From Bradyrhizobium sp. STM 3843 (GTDB lineage: Bacteria > Pseudomonadota > Alphaproteobacteria > Rhizobiales > Xanthobacteraceae), in assembly GCF_000239815.1 (NCBI RefSeq), contig NZ_CAFK01000012.1, positions 1 to 59,227 on the forward strand: 59,227 nt of DNA, in the 5' to 3' direction. The translations under genes and the position numbers were made by a program. Positions within the stretch are counted from its first letter, which is position 1. Each line of letters starts with the position of its first letter. Under the pieces are notes generated by a model. That model was not told the origin of the DNA. It made no database searches and was given only the letters and a program-made list of their open reading frames with translations. Positions 27,467-35,696 of the stretch are shown here, piece after piece.

Positions 27467-27757
27467 CTAGCGTTTGCGCGTGAGATGCCGGTTCAGACCT
27501 TTCTGGCTGTCAGCCAGCAGCTGGTCGTACAATCTGTCGATCTCGCGCGTCTGATCGGGCGTGACATCCTGCAGGTGCAGCGCTCTCAGCTCATCCTCGG
27601 TTGGCTGATGAGTCCGACCGTTGTGGATCGGCCAGGGTCCGCTGTGAAGCGGTGGGGGCGCCTCAGCCGCAAGTGCGGTGGGCGCGCCAAGTGCGATCGT
27701 CCTTGTCGCAAGCAGTGCATAGACGAGAATAGCACGTCGTAATCTATCAGCTGTCAT
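27467..27757 (-). CDS. Small secreted/periplasmic hypothetical protein
   Basis: This 96-residue protein has an N-terminal hydrophobic signal (LRRAILVYALLATRTIALGAPTALA). A polar mature part follows with PPPLHSGPWPIHNGR and a helical C-terminal half containing TPDQTREIDRLYDQLL. GGAG precedes the ATG at 27757. I do not recognise the family. A second, broken copy of the same gene lies at 33568-33744, about 6 kb away, which shows that this sequence has been duplicated locally. Confidence 0.65.
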   Translation of the reverse strand: MTADRLRRAILVYALLATRTIALGAPTALAAEAPPPLHSGPWPIHNGRTHQPTEDELRALHLQDVTPDQTREIDRLYDQLLADSQKGLNRHLTRKR

Positions 27758-28162
27758 TGCAGGTCTCCGTGCCGAGGGGCGCGGCATACGATGATGCGGC
27801 GCTGACGGGCTCGCTCATCTTCGGAGATCGAATTGTCGTCGTCTTAATCCAACAACATCACGTGAAGTTAGATAACCGCGATGCGGGCTGCGGTGAGTTT
27901 GTTCCGCATCGATACGATTGGCCGCAATTTTTCAGGGTTAACCGTCGCTCGACATATCAACCGCGATTCAACCGCGATTCTCTTGCATCCGTTGAGGTTG
28001 TGCGACAGCATAGATGCAATTCGGGAGGATGGGGCTACGTCCTTGCGGCGAGCCAATGGTTTCGGCGACTGAGCGATCCCGGCGCAATCCGTCCTGTCCC
28101 CTGCGCCTGATCGCGTCGCTGCACTTTCGGGGGACTCTGTCGAGACAACAAGGTCGGCCGAG
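27758..28162. other. 405-base region without a supported gene
   Basis: It contains the promoter of the leftward secreted-protein gene. A 261-codon minus-strand frame (27868-28653) spans it but continues antisense across the 28163-28447 gene and has Arg/Ser-rich composition without any family pattern, so it is not called. Confidence 0.5.
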
Positions 28163-28447
28163 ATGCTCAATGAGTCGTGGTTCCAAAGAGAGATGAAGGC
28201 GGTCGCTGACGGGGTCGACCAGTTGTTCAACGGCAAGGCGATTGACGGACCGAAGCGCCGCAAGTTTGGCTTCGTTCTCGTGGTGTTTCCGTTCCGCAAG
28301 GGCAGGGGCCAGGTTCGCTTTGTATCAAACACCACCAAGCGCCGCGCGACGCGCGAATTGCAGAAGCTGGCAGATGATCTCGCCGGTTCCAGCACTTGGC
28401 CGGCTGCCAAGCCTGTGCGCGCGAGACCGCGGCAGAGGCCAAGCTGA
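28163..28447 (+). CDS. Small conserved hypothetical protein, 94 residues
   Basis: The centre of the protein, KFGFVLVVFPF followed by GQVRFVSN, resembles a short conserved pattern that I recall from phage-associated and proteobacterial hypothetical proteins (GFxLLVFPF...YxSN). After it come a basic, helical segment (TKRRATRELQKLADDL) and an Arg/Pro-rich tail. There is no signal peptide. The ribosome binding site is weak. Function unknown; a phage or plasmid origin is possible but not shown. Confidence 0.5.
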   Translation: MLNESWFQREMKAVADGVDQLFNGKAIDGPKRRKFGFVLVVFPFRKGRGQVRFVSNTTKRRATRELQKLADDLAGSSTWPAAKPVRARPRQRPS

Positions 28448-28741
28448 ACTGCTCGTCCATCGTCAAATGCAACACCTGCCGATGGCGTCGGAAGGCCGCT
28501 GCTACGTTTCGCGCAGGCCCGGGGGGTAGGTTCGCGGCGCGGTGTTGCTAACCCAGCGCAAAATTCGCGCCCGAGAATCCACCCCGCGAGCCGGGGGGAT
28601 ATCTCCGCCTGCTGCTCAGGGTTTCGTCGGATGTTGTTCCTGAGCAAGGGCAATTACCCCAATAGATAGCTCGAACCCGGTGGCTCTTGGGGGATGGCAC
28701 TGCGGCTCTCATGAGCGGTCCATCCAAAGGAGGAATTCTTC

Positions 28742-29110
28742 ATGGTCAGAAAGACGCTTTTCGCCCTCGGCGTTGCCGCGGTCCTCGCGCTCGCACCGAG
28801 CGTTGCTTCCGCGCAGCGCGGCTTTCACGGCGGCGGGTTCAGCCGCGGATTTGGGGGCGGTTGGGGTGGCGGTGGTTGGCGTGGTGGCGGCTGGCGGGGC
28901 GGCGGCTGGGGCTGGGGCGCACCCGCGGTCGGGATCGGCCTCGGATTGGGGCTCGCCAGCGCCGCGGCCTGGGGTCCAGGCTGGGGCGCTCCCGGCTGGG
29001 GATGGGGTGGGCCGGGGTGGGGATATGCCGGCTGGGATGACTGCACGCGATGGCGCCGGGTCTGGACCGGCTGGGGTTGGCGCCTGGTGCGGGTGAACGC
29101 GTGCTGGTAG
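28742..29110 (+). CDS. Secreted glycine/tryptophan-rich protein
   Basis: This 122-residue protein begins with a signal peptide (MVRKTLFALGVAAVLALAPSVASA). A low-complexity region of GGGW and GWGWG repeats follows (about residues 33-95). The C-terminal segment DDCTRWRRVWTGWGWRLVRVNAC has two cysteines and resembles the end of small rhizobial exported proteins. AAAGGAGGA 8 bases before the ATG is a very strong ribosome binding site, suggesting high expression. Its role, perhaps cell-envelope or matrix, is unknown. Confidence 0.75.
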   Translation: MVRKTLFALGVAAVLALAPSVASAQRGFHGGGFSRGFGGGWGGGGWRGGGWRGGGWGWGAPAVGIGLGLGLASAAAWGPGWGAPGWGWGGPGWGYAGWDDCTRWRRVWTGWGWRLVRVNACW

Positions 29111-29212
29111 CAGCCGCATGATCGGGCCGGCGACGTCCGGCCCGACGCTACCAATTGAGAGTCAGTGAGGCCGTAGACTTATGAGCGCGCCGCGACGGAG
29201 CGAGATCGTCCG

Positions 29213-30571
29213 TCACGGCCGATAGCGCGCGGCCGGATGCGGCGCGGCGAGTCGCGCACGGCCGAACATCTTCTCGCGCAAGGTGCCGGGCTGATAGGCC
29301 TTCTTATAGCGGCCGCGCCGCGTCAGCTCCGGCACCAGCATGTCGGCGACGTCGGCAAAGCTCTCGGGCGACAAAGCAAAGGCGAGATTGAGGCCGTCGA
29401 CGCCGGTCTGCGCGATCCAGCTCTCGATAGCGTCGGCGACCTTCGCCGGCGAGCCGACGAACACCGGGCCGATCCCGCCGATGCCCACATGCTCGGCGAC
29501 CTCGCGCACGGTCCACACCCGGTCCGGATCGGCGCGGGTGACGTTGTCCATGGCGCTGCGGCCGGCATCGTTGAGCACGTGGCGGACCTGCTGGTCGAGG
29601 TCGTAGGTCGAGAAGTCGACGCCGGTCCAGCCCGACATCAGGGTCAGCGAAGCCTCGTGATCGATGTAGCGCCGATCGTCGGCAAACTTGGCTTCCGCTT
29701 CCGCATCGGTCGCGCCGAGCACGACGGTGGCGATGCTGAAGATGATGATGTCGTCACCCGCGCGCCCGGCCTCGAGCGCAGCCTGGCGGATCGCGGCGAC
29801 GCGCGGCGCGATGATCCTGGCCGAGGGGCCGGACATGAACACGCATTCGGCATGGCGGCCGGCGAACACGCGGCCGCGCGGCGAGGTGCCGGCCTGATAC
29901 AGCACCGGCGTCCGCTGCGGCGACGGCTCGCACAGATGAATGGCGTCGAGCTGATAGTTCGGGCCCTGGTGCGTGACGCGGTGCACCTTGGCCGGATCGG
30001 TGAAGATGCCGCTGATGCGGTCGCGCTTGACCGCGTCGTCCTCCCAGCTGCCTTCCCACAATTTGTAGACCACCTCCATGTACTCGTCGGCCACGTCGTA
30101 GCGGTCGTCATGCGCCGCCTGCCGGTCGCGGCCCATGCCGCGCGCCGCGCTGTCGAGATAGCCGGTCACGATGTTCCAGCCGATCCGTCCCTCCGTCAGG
30201 TGATCGAGCGTCGACATGCGCCGCGCGAACGGGTAGGGCGGCTCGTAGGACAGGGTGCAGGTGACGCCGAAGCCGAGATGCTCCGTGACCGCGGCCATCG
30301 CCGAGATCAGCATCATCGGATCATTGACCGGCACCTGTATCGCGTGGCGCAGCGCCGCGTCCGGATTGCCGCCATAGACGTCGTAGACGCCGAGCACGTC
30401 GGCCAAAAAAAGCCCGTCGAAGCGGCCGCGCTCTAGCGTCCTGGCGAGATCGAGCCAGTAGGGCAGGCGATGATATTCGCTGGAGCGGTCGCGCGGATGC
30501 CGCCACAGGCCGGGCGACTGGTGCCCGACGCAGTTCATCGCAAACGCATTCAGCCGGATGTCCGCAGCCAT
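29213..30571 (-). CDS. Flavin-dependent monooxygenase, NtaA/SnaA/DszA family
   Basis: This 452-residue luciferase-like monooxygenase uses reduced FMN from a partner reductase to oxidise organic amines, sulfur compounds or similar substrates. MAADIRLNAFAMNCVGHQSPGLWRHP is the standard family opening. LEPARFDG-like LERGRFDGLFLAD, then GRIGWNIVTGYLDSAARGMG and QAGTSPRGRVFAGRHAE follow in the usual order. GAGGGAAG supports the ATG at 30571. No reductase or transporter gene accompanies it here, so the substrate cannot be assigned. Confidence 0.92.
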   Translation of the reverse strand: MAADIRLNAFAMNCVGHQSPGLWRHPRDRSSEYHRLPYWLDLARTLERGRFDGLFLADVLGVYDVYGGNPDAALRHAIQVPVNDPMMLISAMAAVTEHLGFGVTCTLSYEPPYPFARRMSTLDHLTEGRIGWNIVTGYLDSAARGMGRDRQAAHDDRYDVADEYMEVVYKLWEGSWEDDAVKRDRISGIFTDPAKVHRVTHQGPNYQLDAIHLCEPSPQRTPVLYQAGTSPRGRVFAGRHAECVFMSGPSARIIAPRVAAIRQAALEAGRAGDDIIIFSIATVVLGATDAEAEAKFADDRRYIDHEASLTLMSGWTGVDFSTYDLDQQVRHVLNDAGRSAMDNVTRADPDRVWTVREVAEHVGIGGIGPVFVGSPAKVADAIESWIAQTGVDGLNLAFALSPESFADVADMLVPELTRRGRYKKAYQPGTLREKMFGRARLAAPHPAARYRP

Positions 30572-30683
30572 GGTGCTTCCCTCGATACGTCCAGGCCGCT
30601 CAGATGGCATGCTTCGGCGGTGGTTTTCAATCGCGCATGCGCGCACGGTCGCTTAAGGCGCGCTCAGCCTCAGACCTAACCGC

Positions 30684-30731
30684 CGTCATTCCGGGGCAGC
30701 CCATCAGGGCTGAACCCGGAATCTCGAGATG
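30684..30731. repeat. Intergenic palindromic repeat (CATTCCGGG type)
   Basis: ATTCCGGG and CCCGGAAT form perfect 8-base arms around a loop of about 20 bases, followed by TCTCGAGAT, itself a palindrome. I recall this as a common dispersed unit in Bradyrhizobium and Rhodopseudomonas. Confidence 0.7.
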
Positions 30732-30815
30732 CCGATGCTCTGGGCCTGACGACACCAGCGATTGCTCAGTCGCGAATTGACCCATGTCAGGCTTCCACCG
30801 GCGCGATTGAGCGCA

Positions 30816-32075
30816 TCACGGATGTTGCCGAATGAGTGAGGCCAAGAATTCGTCGGCGATCGCTCGCCACCGCTCGGGGTAGAGCCGAAGCAAATGGCCG
30901 TCGCCAGGGACGCCGTGGAGCAGCTCGAAATGCGCGCGGCCGCCGGCCGCAGTGAACGCTTGGTCATATTCACGGATCAAGGCCTCGCTATAAAGGTGGT
31001 CGTTATCCGCATAGAGCCAGAGCTGCGGGACCTTGTCGGCCGCGCCGTGGCCCGCGTTCGCGTAGTAAGGCGTCGTCACCGGTCCGTAGGGGTACCACCC
31101 GCCGGAGAAATTCACCACGCCCATCACCTCGCCGGGCTTCAGGCCGGCATAGTGCACACCGAGAAACCCGCCGCGTGACTGACCGGCGAGCAGCACCGGC
31201 CCCGGCCGTATGCCGGGCAGTGTCCGGCCATAGGCAATTGCGGAGTCCAGGTCATCGACCGCCTGAGCTATTCCCGCCGAAACATCGATGAGGCTCCCAT
31301 CGTGAGCGCGCCCGAAATCCTCCTCTCCATTGATTCCCTCAGACCTGCCGCGCCCTCGGCGCATCAGCGCCAGTACGGCAAAGCCGTTGTCGCGAAGCCA
31401 GTGCGCCTCGGTCGAGAACGACCAGCTCCTCAATTGGCTGCGGCCAACGTCGGAGCCGTGGGTGAAGATCGCGAGCGGAGCAAGCCCAGGGCCAGCAGGC
31501 GGATAGAAGGTCCCTTCAAGCATGATCGGCCGCGTGCCGTCGGGAGTCCGAAGCGTCAGATGCGGAATCCACACCCGCTCGCCGGGCCAAGGCCATTCGA
31601 CCGGTCGATCGCCCGCCGCAAGTCGTGCGGCATCGGTCCGGATCAGAACGCCGGAGCTGACATCGCCGGACTTGAGCGTAGCAGTCAGATACAACCGGTC
31701 TGGACCATCAAAGGCGTAGCGGAAGATCCGAAAGCCCGTCATGGTCAGAACGCCGTCGACCACTTGCGCTTCGTCCCGCCACCACTCCCGGTTCATGCCG
31801 TAGAAGGATGAGTCCGACTGTGCGAAAACGACGTTTGCATGCCCGTCGGCTGAGACTCGCTCAACGACAAGAATATGCCTATCGTCGTGCCAGGTGCCGA
31901 TCCACGCGCCCTGAAAGCGGGCGATGTTGGGCGGAACGTCCGTCGCCGGCGTCTCCATATCGAACTTGTCGGGTAACGGAACGATCGATTCGGGGTCGAC
32001 CGTGAGCGGCTGGCTCTGAGCATTCGACATGGACATCAAGGACACTATCGAAAAGATCGCAAGAGCTCTGCGCAT
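30816..32075 (-). CDS. Secreted alpha/beta hydrolase with N-terminal beta-rich extension
   Basis: This 419-residue exported protein has a signal peptide (MRRALAIFSIVSLMSMSNA). A beta-rich region of about 150 residues with FQGAWIGTWHDDRHILVVER, which looks lipocalin-like, comes next. The alpha/beta hydrolase domain has the nucleophile AGQSRGG at about residue 297, YADNDHLYSE (acid) and the histidine in VPGDGHLLRLY. It starts 3 bases after the stop of the PDZ-hydrolase gene, so both are translated from one message. The substrate is unknown; a peptidase S9/dienelactone hydrolase type is likely. Confidence 0.85.
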   Translation of the reverse strand: MRRALAIFSIVSLMSMSNAQSQPLTVDPESIVPLPDKFDMETPATDVPPNIARFQGAWIGTWHDDRHILVVERVSADGHANVVFAQSDSSFYGMNREWWRDEAQVVDGVLTMTGFRIFRYAFDGPDRLYLTATLKSGDVSSGVLIRTDAARLAAGDRPVEWPWPGERVWIPHLTLRTPDGTRPIMLEGTFYPPAGPGLAPLAIFTHGSDVGRSQLRSWSFSTEAHWLRDNGFAVLALMRRGRGRSEGINGEEDFGRAHDGSLIDVSAGIAQAVDDLDSAIAYGRTLPGIRPGPVLLAGQSRGGFLGVHYAGLKPGEVMGVVNFSGGWYPYGPVTTPYYANAGHGAADKVPQLWLYADNDHLYSEALIREYDQAFTAAGGRAHFELLHGVPGDGHLLRLYPERWRAIADEFLASLIRQHP

Positions 32076-32078
32076 AGC

Positions 32079-33452
32079 TTATCCGACGATACCGCGTATC
32101 CAAGTCACGGTTTCCTGCAGGACCTGATCGCCAAATGGTCCTGCAAATTCGTGCACAGCGCTGTCGTGCAGTGAATCATGCAGGGCAAAACCGTGGTCCA
32201 TCTTCGGCAGCAGCCGCCAGGACCCCATGCTCGGGTGCCGAGCGTTGATGATGGCCGCAATGTATTCGTGATCCATCGCGAGCGTCCTGATGTCGTATTC
32301 GCCAAAGAGGGCGAGCACGTGAGCGTCCAAGGATGCCCAGACGCGTGCGACGTTCTGGTCATTCAGTTGCCGTACGTGCTGCAACGTTCTCAGATTGTCG
32401 AAGTGCTCATCGTCCTGCGGGAACAGCCTCTTTGCCATTGCCGAGAGCTCAGGGTGCTTGATTGTGGCGTTGTGCACGGAGCTCTTCTCCACGAGAAGGT
32501 AGTGGAGAAGTTGTGCGTAAAGACGCTGTTCGTCCTCGACCTTGGCCAAGTCAAATTGCGACAAGTCAGATTGCGATCTGAGCCAACGATTGCGTCGCCA
32601 ATTTTCGACGAGATACTCCGCGAAGGGCCGCACCACCGTGCCGTAGACAACGATGCCCTTGACCGGCTCCTGTTCCGCCATCAACGGGGCAACCCAGCCA
32701 CCGGCGCTGTGTCCGAAGATGAAGACATTTCCGGTGTCCACGAAATCATATGTCTTCAGCTTTTTCAGCGCGCTCGTGAACAGCGCAACTTCGTCGTGAA
32801 AATCTACGTCGCGACAAGGCGTGCCTGTGCTGTCGCCAGTGCCGCTCTTTTCGGCCCGCATGACGGCAAATCCGGCCCTTGTCAGCCCGTAGACCAGCTC
32901 ACGGGCAAGATTTGGATCGGGTAACGGCCAGTCAACCGAAGAACAGTCCCACCCTTGGACGTAGAAGATGGTCGGCAGCTTGCCCGTGTTGCCGATTGGC
33001 AGCGTCAGGATGCTTCGCACCTCGGCCTTGGGCGTTTCGACGGAGTCGTAGAGGACTTGAATGCCGCTCGGCTGTTCGCGAGGAAATTCCCCCGCCGTCA
33101 CCTCGACATCCAATTCATTGCCGCCTCGCTGCACCTGATAAACGGCGCGGTCCTTGGATTTGAGGGATTTCACCCCGGCTAGGAAGTCGTCGACAGACGT
33201 GATCGGGGCGCCGTTGAGTGCAAGCAGAATGTCGCCGACCGCGAGCTCGGATCGCGCGGCAGGGCTCTCAGGAAAGATCTTGCCGACACGTACGTGCTTG
33301 TCGGGCGCAGGCTGGCCAGTCACGCCCAGAAACGGGCGCCGCGGCAAGTCGCGCGCGGCAGTCGCCGAAACGCAGGACAGAACAAAAAAGAGAAAGACAC
33401 AGCGCGCTGTAGTCCACGTCCGGATGGTGACCTTCCGCGACAGCATCCTCAA
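32079..33452 (-). CDS. PDZ-domain alpha/beta hydrolase, periplasmic
   Basis: This 457-residue protein has a signal peptide or membrane anchor (TARCVFLFFVLSCVSATA), a PDZ domain at about residues 38-120 (FLGVTGQP..., VGDILLALNGAPITSVDDF) and an alpha/beta hydrolase domain. The hydrolase has the nucleophile FGHSAGGWVAP at about residue 247, the acid in FGEYDIRT and the histidine in MDHGFALHD. PDZ domains usually bind C-terminal tails of proteins and are typical of proteases; the fusion to an esterase-like domain is uncommon. It is the first gene of a two-gene operon with the hydrolase at 30816-32075. Confidence 0.85.
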   Translation of the reverse strand: MRMLSRKVTIRTWTTARCVFLFFVLSCVSATAARDLPRRPFLGVTGQPAPDKHVRVGKIFPESPAARSELAVGDILLALNGAPITSVDDFLAGVKSLKSKDRAVYQVQRGGNELDVEVTAGEFPREQPSGIQVLYDSVETPKAEVRSILTLPIGNTGKLPTIFYVQGWDCSSVDWPLPDPNLARELVYGLTRAGFAVMRAEKSGTGDSTGTPCRDVDFHDEVALFTSALKKLKTYDFVDTGNVFIFGHSAGGWVAPLMAEQEPVKGIVVYGTVVRPFAEYLVENWRRNRWLRSQSDLSQFDLAKVEDEQRLYAQLLHYLLVEKSSVHNATIKHPELSAMAKRLFPQDDEHFDNLRTLQHVRQLNDQNVARVWASLDAHVLALFGEYDIRTLAMDHEYIAAIINARHPSMGSWRLLPKMDHGFALHDSLHDSAVHEFAGPFGDQVLQETVTWIRGIVG

Positions 33453-33567
33453 GCCCTCCGTTCCCGCAGTGGCTCAATCTGCCCGAACTGGGCAATGCCG
33501 ACAAGTTTCGGCGGCTCGCGCCTAAAGCGACAACGGCGCGATCAATGCTTGTGTTTGAGATGACGAT

Positions 33568-33744
33568 TCAAAACGTTTCACCGTTCGCAGGCAGCTTACC
33601 GGATAATCGGCCGATCTCGCGCGTCTGATCGGGCGTGACACCCCGGAGATGAGGTGCTTTCAACTCATTCTCGGTCGGCTGGTCATTCCGGCCGTCGTGG
33701 ATTGGCCTTGGTCCACTGTGCAATAGCGGAGGCGCGGTAGCCGC
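33568..33744 (-). pseudogene. Decayed copy of the small secreted protein gene at 27467-27757
   Basis: Read on the minus strand, the segment encodes APPLLHSGPRPIHDGR, QPTENELKAPHL and GVTPDQTREIGRL. These are plainly related to APPPLHSGPWPIHNGR, QPTEDELRALHL and DVTPDQTREIDRL of the intact protein. A TAG at 33745-33747 lies directly before the conserved part, and no signal peptide or start codon precedes it. The C-terminal end has diverged and stops early (TGA at 33568-33570). The relation was found by reading both translations; no alignment score was computed. Confidence 0.8.
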
Positions 33745-33880
33745 CTAGCTGAGCGCAGATCGTATAGCGCGCGTGTCCCATCGGTGCTGCAATCGAATTA
33801 AATCTGCTGTCGTGGTAATACGTCGCTGCATCCCCTGGGGCGCGGTCGGCCAGCCCGATCCTGGAACATGGAGGTGGCAG

Positions 33881-34390
33881 ATGGGACGACGCAGGTGCGT
33901 TGTGGTGGCTGCAGTGTTCGGCGCCAGTCTTGTTGCCACACCCGATATCGCTCGGGCCGAATGCGACCGAGCTAAGCCAGTTCAGCCGTTGGTTTCACGC
34001 TTTGAGGTCCACGGTGAAACAGCCTATGACACCAGCACCGATCTTACCTGGATGCGGTGCAGCTATGGCCAGCAGTGGACAGAAGCCGGTGGCTGTCTTG
34101 GATCGGTCGAACTGTTGGACTGGGAAAGCGCAGTGGGACTTCATTTGCCGGATGACGCAAACTGGCGGCTTCCGGAGCGAGACGAACTGCAGAGCATCGT
34201 GGCGCAGAACTGCAAGAGACCGGCGATCGACGAGACGGTGTTTCCAGCGACACCGTCGATGCAGTTCTGGACAAGCACCGCAAGCGGCCCCTCCTATGCA
34301 TGGGTCGTGTTCTTCCGAACCGGAATGCCAACGTGGAATTTTCTGAAGACGTCCCGGTTTGCCGTTCGCATGGTGCGAACCGGCCGATGA
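33881..34390 (+). CDS. Secreted DUF1566 (Lcl C-terminal) domain protein
   Basis: This 169-residue exported protein has a signal peptide (VVVAAVFGASLVATPDIARA). A DUF1566 domain follows: DLTWMRCSYGQQW, then WESAVG, NWRLPERDELQSIV, AIDETVFPATPSMQFWTSTAS and a closing FAVRMVRTGR. Four cysteines may form disulfides. GGAGG 9 bases before the ATG at 33881 decides the start. Lcl domains are collagen-binding in Legionella, but most members, including this one, have no known ligand. Confidence 0.82.
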   Translation: MGRRRCVVVAAVFGASLVATPDIARAECDRAKPVQPLVSRFEVHGETAYDTSTDLTWMRCSYGQQWTEAGGCLGSVELLDWESAVGLHLPDDANWRLPERDELQSIVAQNCKRPAIDETVFPATPSMQFWTSTASGPSYAWVVFFRTGMPTWNFLKTSRFAVRMVRTGR

Positions 34391-34499
34391 CTGCGGCGCT
34401 CCGGACGGAGAGTATCGCGAGACTGAGGAAATAACATTCGCCGCGACGGCAAAATTCATCTTTCGTTTTTTCAGAAATCATGTTATAACCCTCACATCC

Positions 34500-34950
34500 C
34501 GCCTCGGTGCGAGGGGCGTATCGCGGTCGTCACGAACGTGGAGGCGGGGAGCGGTGGCCGTGTGGGCGCGCAGCATTCTTTATTGGATGCGGACGAACGG
34601 GCTCGTGCGGACGGCGAAATCGTGTGGTCCTGGCGCCCCGGTGCTGGCGCCCAGCGCAACGCGCCTGCGCGTTGTCGCTGACGCGACGAAGCTTCGCTTC
34701 GCGCGGGACGGGGGCAAGACAGCCGGTCCCCGGGGAGATCACGTATAAGTCGTAAACCCATCGCGCAGGGAGGGCCGGGTGTTTTCGGCCAGACCTGTGG
34801 TGACTGCCGCCTGCTTTTCTTTCTGCAGGCGGGCCACGGGCGCGGCCAGCGCCCGGCCTTCCCTGCGCCCTCCGTTTCGCGAGGGTGATCGACCAGCACA
34901 GCTCGGGCGCAACACGCGCCGCGAGAACGCGAAGCTGCGCGCTCCATCCA
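34500..34950. repeat. Long dispersed Bradyrhizobium-type intergenic repeat
   Basis: About 450 bases between the DUF1566 gene and tRNA-Thr have no gene with a family pattern. The stretch with GCGGACGAACGGGCTCGTG, TGTGGTCCTGGCGCCCCGG, CGCGCAGGGAGGGCCGGGTG and CGGCCTTCCCTGCGCCCTC matches a repeat that I remember from many Bradyrhizobium genomes, where it is often misannotated as short proteins. GGGAGGGCCGGG and CCCGGCCTTCCC (roughly 34768-34862) are near-complementary arms of a large hairpin. Frames of 80-230 codons in it are not called. Confidence 0.6.
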
Positions 34951-35002
34951 ATTCGATATCGCGAAAGGAAAGGAGCCCTGAAGGAGGAAAACTTGGCTCC
35001 CA

Positions 35003-35077
<75 letters not shown>

Positions 35078-35470
35078 AGACGGGACGTCGCGAGAATCGG
35101 CCCTCGGGGCCGCGACCAAGCGCGGGCGGTTCTTGCCACAAGGTCTTCCCAGGCGCAAGCGCGCGGCGGGGTGTTCGGGCCAGGAAAGGCCGAGCTGTTG
35201 GGGGCAAATCGACGAAAATCACTGCCTTGCCGGACCAAAAGCCCAGCTTCGGCCTGCTGCCGGCTTTGCTGCCGAAACGGGGCGATCTGTGGCCGGCTGC
35301 ACCCTCCCCATCCGGGCAGGAGACCGGAGGCCTGACGGAACTTACGTTCGCCGCCTGTTTCGGCCTTGGCTTTCGACGGATTGGCCCCCAATTGTGCCGT
35401 GAAACGACCCGACGGGACCCGAGAGCGCGGGTCCTGGATTCGCGAGGACCCGGAAGCGCGGGGATTGGGG
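35078..35470. other. 393-base intergenic region upstream of tRNA-Thr
   Basis: No gene is supported. The tRNA promoter must be at its left end, on the minus strand. Near 35405-35465 are short repeated GGACCCG/CGGGTCC units that can pair, perhaps another small repeat element. Confidence 0.5.
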
Positions 35471-35683
35471 ATGACGGAGCAGAAGAGGGACGCCACGCCG
35501 GCCAAGGGATCGCGGCAGGACCGGCTGAAGCAGGCGCTGCGCGAGAATCTGAAGCGTCGCAAGGCGCAGGAGCGGGGGCGCAAGCCGGGGTCGGCGGTGC
35601 CTACCAACCTTCACGAAGCTGCATTAGATGATACCGCCGACGGCGGGCCGGACGGTCCCGCGGGAGGTGTGGACATTGAGTGA
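35471..35683 (+). CDS. Small basic conserved hypothetical protein, 70 residues
   Basis: This protein is highly charged, with a helical basic centre (SRQDRLKQALRENLKRRKAQERGR) and an acidic tail. I recall similar short proteins near murA in rhizobia but no function. A purine-rich GGGGATTGGGG precedes the ATG. Its stop is 13 bases before the start of the flavoprotein gene, so the two are probably co-transcribed. Confidence 0.65.
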   Translation: MTEQKRDATPAKGSRQDRLKQALRENLKRRKAQERGRKPGSAVPTNLHEAALDDTADGGPDGPAGGVDIE

Positions 35684-35696
35684 CGAGGGGACAGCG

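Noticed and set aside
27868..28653. 261-codon minus-strand frame
   Set aside because: No signal, domain or ribosome binding site; it is antisense to the 28163-28447 gene, which has a recognisable central pattern. Confidence in this choice is moderate.
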